Assembly: GCF_002795245.1 (NCBI RefSeq)
Contig: NZ_PGVG01000012.1
Coordinates: 1 to 64,000, forward strand
Source of the DNA: Bradyrhizobium forestalis
GTDB lineage: Bacteria; Pseudomonadota; Alphaproteobacteria; Rhizobiales; Xanthobacteraceae
Direction of reading: 5' to 3'
DNA: 64,000 nt
Every line of letters begins with the position of its first letter. Within the stretch, counting starts at the first letter, position 1. Of the stretch, positions 15,802 through 24,588 are shown piece by piece. Both the position numbers and the translations under genes were made by a program. The notes beneath the pieces were generated by a model. The model made no database searches. It was not told the origin of the DNA and saw only the letters and a list, made by a program, of their open reading frames with translations.

Positions 15802-18489
15802 ATGTCCGCCGAATTGACGCCGCCCCCTGAGAAAAGGCGAACATTCTCGCTCTCCATCGGCCAGCTCACCTTCGGCAGCTTTCTGTTGGTGCTGGCGGTG
15901 ATCATCGTCACCTCGACCGCGAGCGTGATTGCGATCCGCCACATCGACACGACCTTCGCCGAGTTGCAGCGGCTGCAGAGCGTCGGCGACCTCGCCGAGG
16001 ACATCGACCGCCGCATGAACGAGCTGCGTCTTGCCGCGCGCGATTTCGTCACGGATCCCGGTGCCGGCATCCAGTTCCAGCAGGTGGGCGAGGCGGCCTC
16101 GACCCTGAGTGACATCCTGAAGAAGACCCGCATCGAGCTCGCGCCCGAGCAGCAGGACATGATCGACGGGGTCACCGAGCGCCTTGCGACCTATCGCACC
16201 GGCCTCGAGCGGATCTCCACCCTGATCGACCGCCGCGCCCAGCTGCTCGCCGGCCTGCCGCCGCTGCGCGACCAGTTCGACGCGGCGATCTCCGGCACCG
16301 CCGACCGCGAGCTCGCCTCGCGCCTGTCCGAGGCGCAGAGCCGGATCGCGCTCGGATTGCTCGCGCGCAACCCGTCGGCGGCCGAGCAGGCCGCACAGGG
16401 CATGCGTGCGATGGATATCACCGATCCCAAGCTCAAGGTGGCGGTGAACGATTATGCCGAGGCGATCATGGCGGTCGCCGTCCGCGAGCGTCAGATCGCC
16501 GACATCGACCGCGAGGTGCTCGGCACCGAGGGCCGGCTGATCGGTCGCGTCACCGAATTGTTGCGCGAGGTCAGCGCCCGCCGCGGGCACGTGCTGTCGC
16601 GCGATTTTGCCCGTACGCTGACGGAGGCGCGATGGCAGAGCATCGTGCTCGGTACGGTGGGCGTGCTGATCGGCATCGGCGCTGCGTTGTTCGTGGTGCG
16701 CAGGACGGTGCGTCCGCTCGCCCAGATCGCCCGATCCATTCGCGCGCTTGCGGCCGGCCGGAAAGACACGTCGATTCCGTCCGCCGACCTCGACAACGAG
16801 ATCGGCGACATCGCGCGGGCGGCCGAAGTGTTCCGCCGCGCGCTGGAGGAGGCCGACACGGCGCGCGAGGCGGCGGTGCGCGCGCTCACCGAGCAGCGCC
16901 TCGCCGAGGAGAGCTACCGAAAACTGTTCGAGGGCTCGGTCGACGGCATCTATGTGACGACGCCGGCCGGTGATCTCCTGAACGCCAATCCGGCCCTGGC
17001 TCGGATGATGGGCTATGACAGCCCGCAGCACCTCATCGACAGCATCAACGACATCGCCCACACGATCTACGTCCATCCCGAGGCGCGCGCCGAGTACCAG
17101 CGGCTGATGGCGCGCGACGGCATGGTCCGCGAGTTCGAGTATCAGGTGCGCCAGCGCAGCGGCAACATCCTCTGGCTCTCCGACAGCGCCACGGGCGTGC
17201 GGGACGAGCAGGGCAACATCGTCCGCTACGAGGGGACGCTGCGCGACATCACCGATCAGAAGCGCGCGGAAGACGCCATCGCCGAAGGCCGGCGCCTGCT
17301 CCAGCAGGTCATCGACACCGTGCCTGCGGTGATCAACGTCAAGGACCGCAATCTGCGCTACGTGCTGATGAACCGCTACATGGCGGGCATCTTCGGCATC
17401 GAGCCCGGCGATGCGCTCGGCCGCACCACGGCCGACCTGATGTCGCGCTATGGCGCGGCCAAGTCCGACGAGAGCGACAAGAGGGTGCTCAAGCTTCGCA
17501 AAGGGCTCGGCTTCTACGAGGAGGAGTACAAGGACGCCTCCGGCAACATGCGGCAATGGCTGGTCAACAAGCTGCCGCTGCTCGATGCCGAGGGCGAGAT
17601 CGAGCGGATCGTGACCGTCGCGCTCGACATTGGCGAGCGCAAGCGCGGCGAGCAGGAGATGCGCAAGGCCAAGGAAGCCGCCGAAACCGCGTTGCGCAAT
17701 CTGCGCGAGACCCAGGCCTCGCTGATCGAGGCAGAGAAGCTCGCCGCGCTTGGGCGCCTGGTCGCCGGCGTCGCCCACGAGGTCAACAATCCCGTCGGCA
17801 TCAGTCTCACGGTCGCCTCCGCGCTGGAGCGCAAGACCGCGATGTTCACCGCCGAGGTCGAGCGCGGCGAGCTGCGCCGCTCCACGCTCAACGACTTCCT
17901 CAGCACCAGCCGCGATGCCTCCTCGCAGCTCGTCTCCAATCTCAACCGCGCCGCCGAGCTGATCCAGTCGTTCAAGCAGGTCGCCGCCGACCGCAATTAT
18001 TCGGATCAGCGTACTTTCGATCTCGGCGACCTCACCGAGCAGGTGGTGATGAGCCTGCGGCCGGGCCTGCGCAAGCACAATCTGACGCTCAACGTCGAGT
18101 GCCAGCCGGACTTGACCATGAACAGCTATCCCGGCCCGTACGGCCAGGTGCTGACCAACCTGTTTCTCAATTCGGTGGCGCACGCCTTCCCGGACGGCCG
18201 GCCGGGGACCATCGAGATCCAGGCGCGCGAGTCCGGCAAGGACAATGTCGAGATCATCTTCTCTGACAATGGCTGCGGCATGTCGCTCGACGTCCGCCGC
18301 CGTGCCTTCGATCCGTTCTTCACGACACGGCGCGACCAGGGTGGCACCGGCCTCGGGCTGCACATCGTCTACAGCATCGTTACGAACCGGCTCGGCGGGC
18401 GGCTTGATCTCGATTCCGAACCGGGCGGCGGCACCCGTATCCAGATCATCCTGCCGCGCGTGGCGCCGCTCGAGCAGGCTGCGGAATAG
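15802..18489 (+). CDS. Membrane PAS sensor histidine kinase
   Basis: The 895-residue kinase has TM1 (about 21-43), a helical periplasmic sensor region of about 235 residues, TM2 (about 280-301), HAMP (about 302-355), PAS1 (from ESYRKLFEGSVDGIYV, about 370-490), PAS2 (from LLQQVIDTVPAVINV, about 500-615), a coiled coil, and a dimerisation domain with phospho-acceptor His659 in GVAHEVNNPVG. The ATPase domain shows LTNLFLNSVAHAF (N box), FSDNGCGMS and GGTGLGLHIVYSI. No receiver domain and no response regulator gene are adjacent, so it is an orphan. Its stop codon directly abuts the stop of the opposite GrlR-like gene. Confidence 0.93.
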   Translation: MSAELTPPPEKRRTFSLSIGQLTFGSFLLVLAVIIVTSTASVIAIRHIDTTFAELQRLQSVGDLAEDIDRRMNELRLAARDFVTDPGAGIQFQQVGEAASTLSDILKKTRIELAPEQQDMIDGVTERLATYRTGLERISTLIDRRAQLLAGLPPLRDQFDAAISGTADRELASRLSEAQSRIALGLLARNPSAAEQAAQGMRAMDITDPKLKVAVNDYAEAIMAVAVRERQIADIDREVLGTEGRLIGRVTELLREVSARRGHVLSRDFARTLTEARWQSIVLGTVGVLIGIGAALFVVRRTVRPLAQIARSIRALAAGRKDTSIPSADLDNEIGDIARAAEVFRRALEEADTAREAAVRALTEQRLAEESYRKLFEGSVDGIYVTTPAGDLLNANPALARMMGYDSPQHLIDSINDIAHTIYVHPEARAEYQRLMARDGMVREFEYQVRQRSGNILWLSDSATGVRDEQGNIVRYEGTLRDITDQKRAEDAIAEGRRLLQQVIDTVPAVINVKDRNLRYVLMNRYMAGIFGIEPGDALGRTTADLMSRYGAAKSDESDKRVLKLRKGLGFYEEEYKDASGNMRQWLVNKLPLLDAEGEIERIVTVALDIGERKRGEQEMRKAKEAAETALRNLRETQASLIEAEKLAALGRLVAGVAHEVNNPVGISLTVASALERKTAMFTAEVERGELRRSTLNDFLSTSRDASSQLVSNLNRAAELIQSFKQVAADRNYSDQRTFDLGDLTEQVVMSLRPGLRKHNLTLNVECQPDLTMNSYPGPYGQVLTNLFLNSVAHAFPDGRPGTIEIQARESGKDNVEIIFSDNGCGMSLDVRRRAFDPFFTTRRDQGGTGLGLHIVYSIVTNRLGGRLDLDSEPGGGTRIQIILPRVAPLEQAAE

Positions 18490-18843
18490 CTAATCGACCT
18501 CTGCGAGCTTATGCAGGGTGGCGCCGAAAATCAGACTGGCCTTGCCGACCAGCGCTGTGCCCGTCATCTCCGCGCGCGTGTCCGTGTAGGTGCCGCTGAC
18601 GCCGATGCCGACTGGGGCAGGACCGCCGAACAGCGGATTGTCATCGCCCCGAGGCGACGTGTGCCGTTGCACCAGCACCTCGCCTTTGAAGGTGTTGTTG
18701 TCCTTCACCGTGTAGCTGCCGGTGTAATAGAGGTAGGCATCGCCGCCAAGAATCTTGCCGTCGCGGAAGAGAATCACACCGCTGCCCTTGCCGACTCGAC
18801 CATCGAGCAGGGTCACGTGAATTGAATAGAGGCCGTTCTTCAT
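18490..18843 (-). CDS. GrlR-family regulatory protein (T3SS negative regulator-like fold)
   Basis: The 117-residue protein starts MKNGLYSIHVTLLDGRVGKG and continues DGKILGGDAYLYYTGSYT, a pattern I recognise as the GrlR-like beta-barrel family. In enteropathogens GrlR binds and blocks the activator GrlA. In rhizobia such proteins are common as stand-alone genes of unknown role. I prefer the start at 18843 because the family begins MKNGLY and GGGACG lies 5 bases upstream; an in-frame ATG at 18867 would add eight residues. No type III secretion genes are in the window. It shares no spacer with the converging kinase gene. Confidence 0.75.
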   Translation of the reverse strand: MKNGLYSIHVTLLDGRVGKGSGVILFRDGKILGGDAYLYYTGSYTVKDNNTFKGEVLVQRHTSPRGDDNPLFGGPAPVGIGVSGTYTDTRAEMTGTALVGKASLIFGATLHKLAEVD

Positions 18844-19103
18844 AACGTCCCGCAGGCCGGCCGCCATCGCCCAATGGCGTTACCGGTCGGCTTTTATGCC
18901 AAAGCCCATCCCCTCGCGCAACGCGGCAGATTGCCGGCCGGTCGCGGGATCCTGCAGCAGCGAGCCGTAGTTGTCCCGGCTTGTGCGTGACACCGTCATG
19001 ACGCTCTGATGGTGAGGCGAGGCCCGACGTTGCGAATCAGAGTTGGCCCGCGAAATGCATAACCATTGTTGCACCGGCCGCGGGGTGCTGGAGCAAGACG
19101 AAC

Positions 19104-19601
19104 GTGACCAACTGGATCGATTCCGGCGGCGATGAGCCGTGTCTGTACAGTGTGCGTCCCACGAATTGCAAAAGCGAACAACAGCGGATTGGCAGTGCGA
19201 TACGCCGGCGAAACCTGACAAGGCTGGTGTGCGCCTTGGCCTTGATTGCGTTCGCAGCTCCCTTTGGCCACGCGCGCGATCGCGGGCAGTTCGTCAACAC
19301 CAATGCCGAGCTGAAGGCATGGTTCGACAGTCTGCGCAGCGGCAAGGGGCCTTGCTGCTCCGATGCCGACGGCTCGGCGCTCTCGGACGCCGATTGGGAC
19401 AGCAAGGACGGGCACTATCGCGTCCGCATCCCGCGCCATGGCTACGCGCTCGATGGGCAGCAGCAGGAACTCGTCTGGGTCGACGTGCCCGAGGAGGCCG
19501 TGATTTCGGAGCCGAACCGGGTGGGGCGCACCATGGTCTGGCCGATCTACGGCTACATGGGCGTCACCATCCGCTGCTTTATGCCCGGTAGCATGACTTA
19601 G
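19104..19601 (+). CDS. Small secreted protein of unknown function (CCSDADG motif)
   Basis: The frame gives 165 residues with a hydrophobic stretch LVCALALIAFAAPFGHA (about 41-57) that looks like a signal peptide, followed by a polar domain with GPCCSDADGSALSDADWDSK, VWVDVPEEAVI and a VTIRCFMPG end. The long positively charged leader before the hydrophobic stretch suggests that the true start lies downstream of the GTG at 19104; the sequence does not decide which. Three cysteines could form disulfides in the periplasm. The family is one I associate with Bradyrhizobium hypothetical proteins; the function is unknown. Confidence 0.7.
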   Translation: MTNWIDSGGDEPCLYSVRPTNCKSEQQRIGSAIRRRNLTRLVCALALIAFAAPFGHARDRGQFVNTNAELKAWFDSLRSGKGPCCSDADGSALSDADWDSKDGHYRVRIPRHGYALDGQQQELVWVDVPEEAVISEPNRVGRTMVWPIYGYMGVTIRCFMPGSMT

Positions 19602-19661
19602 CCCCACGGGGCGTCACGTCGCCCCGGTGGGATATCCGAGACGACCCAACGCCGCGTCACA

Positions 19662-20048
19662 TCAGGTGTATTTCTTGTCGCGCTCGAGCAGCTCGATGGA
19701 GATGCCTTCGGGGCCGCGGATGAAGCAGATGCGTACGCCGGGCCGGATGGTCGTCGGCTCGCGCGTGAACGTGACGCCTTTGGCCTTGATTTCGGCGGCG
19801 ACGGCGTCGATGTCCTTCACCGTCAGACCGAAATGGTCGAGACCCTGATGCGGATGCGGGGGCGGCGGGTTGACGGTGCTGTCGCCCTCGAGCGGTGCGA
19901 TGAAGATCCTGGCTCCGCCGAGGTTCACGTCGATCCGACCGGGGGCTCGCACGATCTCGCCGCCAAGGATGTCCCGCAGCCATACCGCCGTGGCCTCCGG
20001 ATCGGGGCTGCGCAGATGGACGTGATCCCAAGTGACGGCGAATGGCAT
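19662..20048 (-). CDS. VOC-family (glyoxalase/bleomycin-resistance fold) protein
   Basis: The 128-residue protein has paired beta-alpha-beta-beta-beta modules: VTWDHVHLRSPDPEATAVWL, GARIFIAPLEGDS, then GLDHFGLTVKDIDAVAAEIK and ICFIRGPEGISIELLERD. His in WDHVHL, His in LDHFGL and Glu in SIELLE are placed as VOC metal ligands. The substrate is unknown. The start at 20048 (MPFAVTWDH) is chosen because GGGAGAA lies 7 bases upstream; a longer frame exists. Confidence 0.85.
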   Translation of the reverse strand: MPFAVTWDHVHLRSPDPEATAVWLRDILGGEIVRAPGRIDVNLGGARIFIAPLEGDSTVNPPPPHPHQGLDHFGLTVKDIDAVAAEIKAKGVTFTREPTTIRPGVRICFIRGPEGISIELLERDKKYT

Positions 20049-20180
20049 TTCATATTCTCCCAACGGGGGTCTTTCGATGTTGCGGCGCATGTTAGCGGCC
20101 ACGGCCGGTGCTCGCCACCGCCCTTGCCGACTCGCATGAAGCGCGGGAACCTTAGTTCCTCTGCTGGATTAAGGTAAGCA

Positions 20181-20804
20181 GTGACCGAATCCATCGTTGA
20201 TGGTGCTTCGGCTGCGATCGGTGATGCTACCATGAATGCCAGGCGCGACCGGATCGGATTGGGGCGCTTCGCCGCGACCAGCGAACGACTGGCGCACGCC
20301 GTAACGATTGCGAGCGTCTCGTTTGGTCGCAGCCTTCTGTGGCTGCTGGCGGCAATCATCGCCGGCTGCGGCATGTGGATGCTGCTGCCTCTTTCCAAAG
20401 GCAATAGTGCTGAGCCGGTGAGGGCGGAACTGGCGGCTGTTGAGGCGGCTCCCCCGGGCGATACGTCCGCAGTGGCCTCGCCGGCGTCCGGAGCTCAGGT
20501 GCCGGTCGCAGCAGAACTCGGTCGTCTCAGGATCTCATCGCAGACCTGGCGCCGCGGCGGCCTTGGCTCCAAAGCCCTGGTGACGTTCACGCTGCGAAAC
20601 GACAATGACTATGCCGTAAAAGATGTCGAGATCGTCTGCGCCTTCACGCGGCGCGACGGCAGTCATCTTACCGACCGCAGCCGCGTGCTGGCGGATTCGG
20701 TCAGTATGAAGAGCCGCAAGACCTTTGCGCATATTCCCGTCGGCTTCGTTAACGTGAATGCCGATCAGGCAAAGTGTTCGCTGGTTGCAGCGCGCCGCGC
20801 TTGA
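20181..20804 (+). CDS. Membrane-anchored protein of unknown function (FxLYD-like domain)
   Basis: The frame starts with GTG preceded by AAGGTAAGC and gives 207 residues; an ATG at 20232 is an alternative. A transmembrane helix (LLWLLAAIIAGCGMWMLLPL, about 51-70) is followed by an Ala/Pro-rich linker and a beta-sandwich-like domain with KALVTFTLRNDNDYAVKDVEIVC and SRKTFAHIPVGFVN. That pattern resembles FxLYD-type extracytoplasmic domains. The exact role is unknown. It precedes another one-helix protein by about 160 bases. Confidence 0.7.
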   Translation: MTESIVDGASAAIGDATMNARRDRIGLGRFAATSERLAHAVTIASVSFGRSLLWLLAAIIAGCGMWMLLPLSKGNSAEPVRAELAAVEAAPPGDTSAVASPASGAQVPVAAELGRLRISSQTWRRGGLGSKALVTFTLRNDNDYAVKDVEIVCAFTRRDGSHLTDRSRVLADSVSMKSRKTFAHIPVGFVNVNADQAKCSLVAARRA

Positions 20805-20966
20805 AGACGGCGTGTTCCGGTAGCGGAAAAGTTACCCTCATGGTCCTTGGCCAAAAAACCATGCATCGCCATTTGAACCGAAGGGCTGGGCCAGGAACCA
20901 ATTGAAAGATCGCCTGTTGAGGCGGAGAGAGCCCACGCGGGGAATGCGGGGGGCGGAGCACGGCCA

Positions 20967-21485
20967 ATGCCCATCCTTAGGTATTTCATTTTTGTCGGTG
21001 GAGCCTTGCTCGCACTGCTGTTCGTGGCGGATTTCGTTTTCCCGGCGGCGCCTGTAGTGCAAGCCATCGTGACCGCAAGCAACGACCAGCCTCTGATCCG
21101 AATCCGGTCCGATCGTCATCTGCCTGAGCGCGTCGTGCTCGATACCAGCCAGCCGACGATTGCCGCACCCGCGGTAAAGACCGCCGCTGTCGCGGCTCCC
21201 CAGCCGCCGGTACAGGAGGGCCTGTCGCCGGCTTTCGCCGAAATGTCGGCCAAGACGCGGGTGCGCGAGACGTTCGCCCAGTTCACGCCGGCGCCGCGGG
21301 CCGAGACCGCCGCGGCCAGGAAGTCCGAGGCCGCTCAGCCTCAGATCTCTCAGGCTCAAGCTTTTCCGGTGCAGACTCAGCCCAAGCGCAAGATCGTGAG
21401 GACGCATCCGGCGCCGCAGCCCGGCCGTCCCATGATGCAGGTCGCTCAGCAGCCGCATTTCGGCCTCTTCAACGCGACCTGGTGA
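20967..21485 (+). CDS. Membrane-anchored Ala/Gln/Pro-rich protein, unknown function
   Basis: The 172-residue product has a short N-terminal membrane anchor or signal (MPILRYFIFVGGALLALLFV) and a long low-complexity region rich in Ala, Gln and Pro (APAVKTAAVAAPQPP, AQAFPVQTQPKRK), ending FGLFNATW. Codon use looks coding throughout. I recognise this as a recurrent Bradyrhizobium hypothetical family but know no function. It ends about 150 bases before the tRNA-Arg gene. Confidence 0.65.
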   Translation: MPILRYFIFVGGALLALLFVADFVFPAAPVVQAIVTASNDQPLIRIRSDRHLPERVVLDTSQPTIAAPAVKTAAVAAPQPPVQEGLSPAFAEMSAKTRVRETFAQFTPAPRAETAAARKSEAAQPQISQAQAFPVQTQPKRKIVRTHPAPQPGRPMMQVAQQPHFGLFNATW

Positions 21486-21636
21486 CGGCGTCTTCGACCC
21501 GCTTCGATGGAGGCGGGAAGGGCTTTTTATTGGCCGGCCTCTCTGCTAATTCGAACCGATCCGAACGCCATCCGGTGTGCTGGTTCGTCGCCAGCGCCGG
21601 TCGGGCGAATTTCGGTGGCCCCGTACCCGGGCCAGG

Positions 21637-21713
21637 GCGCTCGTAGCTCAGCTGGATAGAGCATCGGATTTCGATTCCGAGGGTCGGAGGTTCGAATCCT
21701 TCCGAGCGCGCCA
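21637..21713 (+). tRNA. tRNA-Arg (anticodon TCG)
   Basis: The 77-base sequence folds as a full cloverleaf. The acceptor stem GCGCTCG pairs with CGAGCGC, the discriminator base is G and CCA is encoded at 21711-21713. The D arm contains AGCTCAGCTGGATAGAGC, the anticodon stem TCGGA/TCCGA holds the loop TTTCGAT with anticodon TCG, and the T arm contains GGTTCGAATCC. It should read CGA. No integrase or duplicated 3' end is seen nearby. Confidence 0.97.
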
Positions 21714-21787
21714 GTCCTCGGTTTGTTCCAGATATGTTCCGAAACGGCGCTGGCGTCGGGGCAGTGTCGCGAGGCCTGCGGTGTCCA

Positions 21788-22786
21788 TCAGCCCGCCCAG
21801 ACACCGCTTTGCCGGCCGCGTGCCAGCGTGTCGGAGGGCGCCTCATGGAAGGTCGCGCGGTAGGCTGCGGCAAATTCACCGAGGTGATGGAAGCCCTGGG
21901 CGCGTGCGCAGGTGGCAACGGTAGCGCCGCCGCCCTTGAGGAGGCGGGCGCGGGTCGCCCACAGCCTCTTCAGGCGAATGTACTGGTGCAGGCTCATGCC
22001 ACGCACCTTGCTGACGGCGCCGCCGAGAGTCCGGATCGAGACGTCAAACTCGCGGGCGAGATCGGCCGTATAAATCGGAGCGGTCGGATAGGTCGCGACG
22101 TAATCGTCGATGCCCTGCACGAGCTTGATCGCGCGCTCGCTCTGGACCGAGGCGCTCCGATCCGAGATCGAATCGATCCGAAATAAATCGTCGAGCGCGA
22201 GCAGCAGGCCTTCCTGGAGATGGGCCGCAACTTCGGTGGTTTCGAACAGGCGCGGCTGCACTGATGCGGTGCGCAGAATGTCGAGCAGGAGCTGCCGCGT
22301 GTGGAGCAGGGCGGGCCGGTTCGCGACATGGGCCCGCAAATGGTCGGCGTGGTCGAACCAGCCCCGGTCTCTCAGCCCGGGGGAGAAGATGATCATGGCA
22401 TGATGATTGGTCCGGGGCTCGACGAAATGGCACTCATCGTTGCCGTGGAGCGCAACGAAGAAGCGGGCGTCGAGATCCACTCCCTTGAAGCTGGCCTGAA
22501 GATCGTCGGTCATCGACAGGATCACCATCCCGCCCGGCATCCGATAGGCGGTGTCGAGGATGCGCGCGAATGATCTCATCACGATGATGCGGCACGCCGG
22601 CAGGGAGACGACGGCGCGGGCCGCCGCGAAGTTCGGGATGTCGAGCGGAATGCTTCTCGCATCCTCCATCGTCTCGACCGGCCGAAACGCATCGACGTCG
22701 GAAAAGCCGATCAGTTGAAGCGCGGAGGATGGAGCGAGGTTGTCGAACAACATGGTTCTGGCCGGCCGCGGAAATGAGACAATCAA
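21788..22786 (-). CDS. AraC-family transcriptional regulator
   Basis: The 332-residue protein has a cupin-like ligand domain of the AraC-binding-like type (about 15-190) and a C-terminal double HTH (about 225-325) with AREFDVSIRTLGGAVSKVRG and ATCARAQGFHHLGEFAAAYR. The ending HEAPSDTLARGR matches the usual FGVSPSEYLR-type end of AraC proteins. An alternative start is MLFDNLAPSS, 12 residues in. The target is unknown: no gene lies divergent within 300 bases. Confidence 0.88.
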   Translation of the reverse strand: MIVSFPRPARTMLFDNLAPSSALQLIGFSDVDAFRPVETMEDARSIPLDIPNFAAARAVVSLPACRIIVMRSFARILDTAYRMPGGMVILSMTDDLQASFKGVDLDARFFVALHGNDECHFVEPRTNHHAMIIFSPGLRDRGWFDHADHLRAHVANRPALLHTRQLLLDILRTASVQPRLFETTEVAAHLQEGLLLALDDLFRIDSISDRSASVQSERAIKLVQGIDDYVATYPTAPIYTADLAREFDVSIRTLGGAVSKVRGMSLHQYIRLKRLWATRARLLKGGGATVATCARAQGFHHLGEFAAAYRATFHEAPSDTLARGRQSGVWAG

Positions 22787-23083
22787 ATAAACGTCGATGC
22801 ATCGCCATCAATGGCGAAACATCGCGTTTCAGTAAACCGGATTCCGGGCCGTAGTATTGCGGACATCATGGCATGAAGTTCGCCGGATCAATGTCACCGT
22901 CAACGTTCTCGGCTCATCAGTTCGCCGGACGAGGGCAATGAAATACTGTCCGCATGCAGGCGCAAAGCTTCGTCGCTTCGTTATTGTAGAATGACGGGAT
23001 CGACTGACTTCATCTTTGATCTGGATCAGATCTGAAGGGCCGCAGGCCAGTGGCGGCCGCGCAAGACGTGATCTGGCAAAAGC
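22787..23083. other. Intergenic stretch upstream of the AraC gene
   Basis: I see no convincing gene in this stretch. It holds the upstream region of the AraC gene and degenerate open frames only. AT-rich words such as TTCGTTATTGTAGAATG near 22980 could be promoter elements, but no match is good enough to call. Confidence 0.4.
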
Positions 23084-23105
23084 GAAGGGGCCCGAGGGCC
23101 CCTTC
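23084..23105 (-). terminator. Terminator of the Tyr-rich secreted protein gene
   Basis: GAAGGGGCC and GGCCCCTTC form a perfect 9-bp stem with a 4-base loop just past the stop codon at 23111. On the minus strand it is followed by GCTTTTG. Confidence 0.75.
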
Positions 23106-23110
23106 AAACG

Positions 23111-23386
23111 TCACCAGCGGCGATATCCGTAATAACCATAGTAGCGCGGACCGTAATAGCGCGGCCCATAATACCTCGGGCCGTAATATGGCCGCGGCCC
23201 GTAGTACCCATAGTAGTTCGGGCGCCACCAGCACCGCCCCCAGGCGTTGCAGACCATGCGGACCTGCTCGACGCCGGAGACCTGCGGTGTCGCAGGTGCG
23301 GGCGCGATGGGCATGGCGGATGCCGCCGACGACGCCGCGAGGGCGCCGAACAGGGACGCGGCGACGAGGCCAGTCTTGAAATTCAT
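23111..23386 (-). CDS. Small secreted Tyr/Gly-rich repeat protein
   Basis: The 91-residue protein has a clear signal peptide (MNFKTGLVAASLFGALAASS, cut after ASA) and a mature part that contains a conserved-looking VRMVCNAWGRCWWRPN segment, then at least four near-tandem YYGPR units (period 5 residues), ending YYGYYGYRRW. GGAGGACAAC lies upstream on the minus strand. Such Tyr-rich exported peptides are widespread in Bradyrhizobiaceae; the function is unknown. Confidence 0.8.
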   Translation of the reverse strand: MNFKTGLVAASLFGALAASSAASAMPIAPAPATPQVSGVEQVRMVCNAWGRCWWRPNYYGYYGPRPYYGPRYYGPRYYGPRYYGYYGYRRW

Positions 23387-23642
23387 GATGTTGTCCTCCG
23401 CTTACGCGACGCAGAATATCGAAGTTGTTCTGCCCAAATTGTGGCGGAACCGAAATGTAATACTGATGAACAAACCTTCAGCGAGCCGGCCGGCCCTGAA
23501 TCCCAGCCCGCCAACTGGCCTAGGCCGCAGGGCGATGCCGTGCCTTGGACCTTGATCTTGCGCAATTCGCAAGTTTGTCTTGGCTCCTAGTGTCGCCGAC
23601 ATGGCAGCGGCGTGGGGCCAGCTGCCGGGTAAGGTGATCTGG

Positions 23643-24053
23643 ATGCGAGTCATTCCAAATCTGTCGATCTCGCCGGAGAAGGTCTTCTTCGTCATCTCGA
23701 AATCGCGCCGGTCCGACAGCGAAGCGGCGGGGGGTGGTGTCGTCCTGGACTTCGGCGACGACGACATGAGCTACGGCCGCGGCGGACGCGGCCAAACCAC
23801 CGACCGTGCGGAGCTCGTCGGCTTCATCCGCGCTCTCAATGTTGACGAGCAGATCGATCTTGTGGCGCTGACCTGGCTCGGCCGCGGCGACGGCGATCTC
23901 TCCGATTGGCGCGAACTGCGCGCTCAGGCCGCGCAGGCGCACAACCAGCGCACTGCCTCCTACCTGATCGGCACGCCGATGCTCGCCGACTATCTGGAAG
24001 AGGCGATGACGCAATTCGGCAAGCCCTTCGAGGAATTCGAAGAACAGCTCTGA
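23643..24053 (+). CDS. DUF3775 domain protein
   Basis: The 136-residue protein matches the DUF3775 pattern: LSISPEKVFFVISKSR at the start, ELVGFIRALNVDEQIDLVAL in the middle and WLGRGDGDLSDWRELRAQ with NQRTASYLIGTPMLADYLE near the end. The function of the family is unknown. I choose MRVIPNLSISPEK as start because AAGGTG lies upstream and the family normally begins just before ISPEKV; a longer frame opens at 23580. It is followed 41 bases later by the host-attachment gene. Confidence 0.82.
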   Translation: MRVIPNLSISPEKVFFVISKSRRSDSEAAGGGVVLDFGDDDMSYGRGGRGQTTDRAELVGFIRALNVDEQIDLVALTWLGRGDGDLSDWRELRAQAAQAHNQRTASYLIGTPMLADYLEEAMTQFGKPFEEFEEQL

Positions 24054-24094
24054 TGCCGGATGCGGCGTCTGCAAGACGTCAAGGAGAAGTTGTG

Positions 24095-24559
24095 ATGGAC
24101 AAGATGAGAATGGCCAAGGGTGACTGGCTGGTCGTATGCGACGGGCGTAAGGCGCTCATTCTGGAGAATCTCGGCGACGGGATGTTTCCGAATCTCCACA
24201 CCAGAGAAGTGCACGAGCAGCAGCCTAACCCTTCGACCGCCGCGCAAGGCAGCGATGCCCCGGGCCGATTGCATCCGGCGGCCGGAGGGTCGCGCAGCTC
24301 GGTCGAGCAGACCGATTGGCACGACGAGGCCGAGCGCGCCTTCTTGCGGGAATTGGCCGGTCGGCTCGATGCCGCCGTCAGCTCCGGCGAGACCAAGGCT
24401 CTGACCTTGGTCGCCTCACCGCGCGCGCTCGGCATGATCCGCGCCGACTATTCGGACGCGGTGCGCAACGCGCTTCAGGGCGAGGTCTGCAAGGACCTCG
24501 TCAAGCTGCCTGTCTACGAGATCGAGAAGCAATTGCTGCTGTCGGGCGCCGCCAAATAG
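24095..24559 (+). CDS. Host attachment family protein
   Basis: The 154-residue protein has the host-attachment (PF10116-type) pattern: KGDWLVVCDGRKALILENLGDG, the motif SSVEQTDWHDEAERAFLREL, LTLVASPRALGMIRADYSD and a C-terminal DLVKLPVYEIEKQLL. The family was first linked to plant attachment in Agrobacterium; the fold resembles eRF1 domain 1, and a mechanistic role is not settled. AAGGAGAAG precedes the start; a GTG one codon upstream is possible. It is probably co-transcribed with the DUF3775 gene. Confidence 0.82.
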   Translation: MDKMRMAKGDWLVVCDGRKALILENLGDGMFPNLHTREVHEQQPNPSTAAQGSDAPGRLHPAAGGSRSSVEQTDWHDEAERAFLRELAGRLDAAVSSGETKALTLVASPRALGMIRADYSDAVRNALQGEVCKDLVKLPVYEIEKQLLLSGAAK

Positions 24560-24588
24560 GCACGCCCGCGGGAGGGACGCGCGGCGCC

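Noticed and set aside
15712..18363. 883-residue open frame antisense to the PAS kinase
   Set aside because: It is the mirror of a high-GC coding region. The kinase frame carries all expected domains and catalytic motifs, while the antisense product has no recognisable domain.
18490..18843. Evidence for a type III secretion locus
   Set aside because: Only a GrlR-like protein is present; no apparatus, chaperone or effector genes occur in the window.
21637..21713. tRNA-Arg as an integration site of a genomic island
   Set aside because: No integrase, no duplicated tRNA 3' end and no change of gene type or base composition are seen on either side.
23111..23386. Direct repeats (YYGPR units) as a possible CRISPR or satellite
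   Set aside because: The period is a codon multiple (15 bases) inside a signal-peptide-bearing open frame; there are no spacers.
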